A stretch of DNA of 64,000 nt. Origin: Jaltomata sinuosa. Taxonomy: Eukaryota; Streptophyta; Magnoliopsida; Solanales; Solanaceae. The notes below the pieces were generated by a model. That model worked only from the letters and a program-made list of their open reading frames with translations. It was not told the DNA's origin and made no database searches. Position numbers and translations under genes: made by a program. Location of the stretch: contig QJPP01000687.1 of the NCBI GenBank assembly GCA_003996215.1, positions 248,001-312,000 on the forward strand. Direction: 5' to 3'. Shown here piece after piece: positions 63,653 to 64,000 of this stretch (positions are counted from its first letter, which is position 1; the number at the start of each line of letters is the position of its first letter).

Positions 63653-63899
63653 CTCCCTCCATTTCAAATTGATTGACTTGTTTTGACTTGACACGGAGTT
63701 TAAGAAAATAAAAAAGACTTTTGAATCTTGTGGTCTTAAATAAAGATATGGCAAATGTACTAAAATGCCCTTTAATCTTGTGGTCTTAAACATGCTATGT
63801 GGAAAGTTGAAATTAAAGAGTTGCTAAAAAGGGAAAAGATCATTCTTTTTGAAATGGACTAAAAAGGAAAGTAGGTCAAACAAATTGAAATGGAGGGAG
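63653..63899. mobile_element. Stowaway-type MITE, 247 bp
   Basis: The ends CTCCCTCCATTTCAAATTG and the inverse CTCCCTCCATTTCAATTTG are almost perfect, with TA on both sides (63651-63652, 63900-63901). It is the best-preserved member of the family also at 38922 and 56574, and so probably the youngest here. Confidence 0.92.
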
Positions 63900-63901
63900 T
63901 A

Positions 63902-64000
63902 TTTTTCTTCTTAATTTGGTGACCTAATTACTTTTGTGTTAATCAAATGAAGGGAACTTGAAGAAAATTCTCTGTGACAGAACTGGCCTACATCCTAATG
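63902..64000. other. End of window, no feature seen
   Basis: If the BAG gene is intact this would still be intron 1. Confidence 0.3.

Noticed and set aside
1..64000. A novel defence or mobile system of prokaryotic type
   Set aside because: Gene structure, splice sites, SINEs and MITEs show plant nuclear DNA. Nothing operon-like, phage-like or CRISPR-like is present.

Overview
The window is nuclear DNA from a dicot plant, almost certainly a member of the Solanaceae. Genes are sparse, intergenic DNA is AT-rich and crowded with Stowaway- and Tourist-type MITEs, and several SINEs match the TS/SolS type of that family. The main intact genes closely resemble petunia Rf-PPR592, a fertility-restorer pentatricopeptide-repeat (PPR) protein. 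I see no bacterial, viral or CRISPR-like system.

The core is a cluster of restorer-of-fertility-like (RFL) P-class PPR genes, all on the + strand. Three are intact: 5700-7454, 25950-27725 and 41922-43697. One is broken by two offsetting single-base frameshifts (19387-21165). One is a head-only fragment (24350-24903). Two lack the N-terminus (32292-33595 and 48314-49617), with a 297-bp inverted-repeat element sitting exactly at the truncation point. Between them lie recurring remnants of three other genes: a CBS-domain protein of the CBSX3 type, the mitochondrial import pore TOM40, and a TatD-type DNase. These remnants were multiplied along with the PPR genes.

Layout: 1-400 is the broken end of a glycosyltransferase gene. 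0.8-4 kb holds CBSX3 remnants and an old LINE. 5-7.5 kb is the first PPR gene. 8-16.6 kb holds CBSX3 remnants, a SINE, and a younger LINE nested in an older one. 17-18.5 kb has a CrRLK1L kinase fragment and an LTR-like segment. 19.4-25 kb has two broken PPR genes. 25.1-40.8 kb (copy A) and 41.1-58.0 kb (copy B) are a tandem segmental duplication of about 16 kb, near identical over most of its length. Each copy holds an intact PPR gene, TOM40 and TatD remnants, a truncated PPR gene, CBSX3 remnants and a RING-H2 (ATL-type) gene. That last gene is cut at the copy A/B junction and whole only in copy B. 58-64 kb holds repeats, a 1.0-kb Mutator-like foldback element, and the first exon of a BAG-family co-chaperone gene whose intron carries a SINE array.

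The cluster looks like a restorer locus under rapid birth-and-death evolution. There is tandem duplication, one sharply bounded patch of apparent gene conversion in a PPR pair, changes at RNA-recognition residues, and several transposon insertions datable because one paralogue keeps the empty site. The intact PPR proteins would be expected to enter mitochondria and bind RNA. Their targets cannot be read from this window. All alignments, motif assignments and identities were made by eye.
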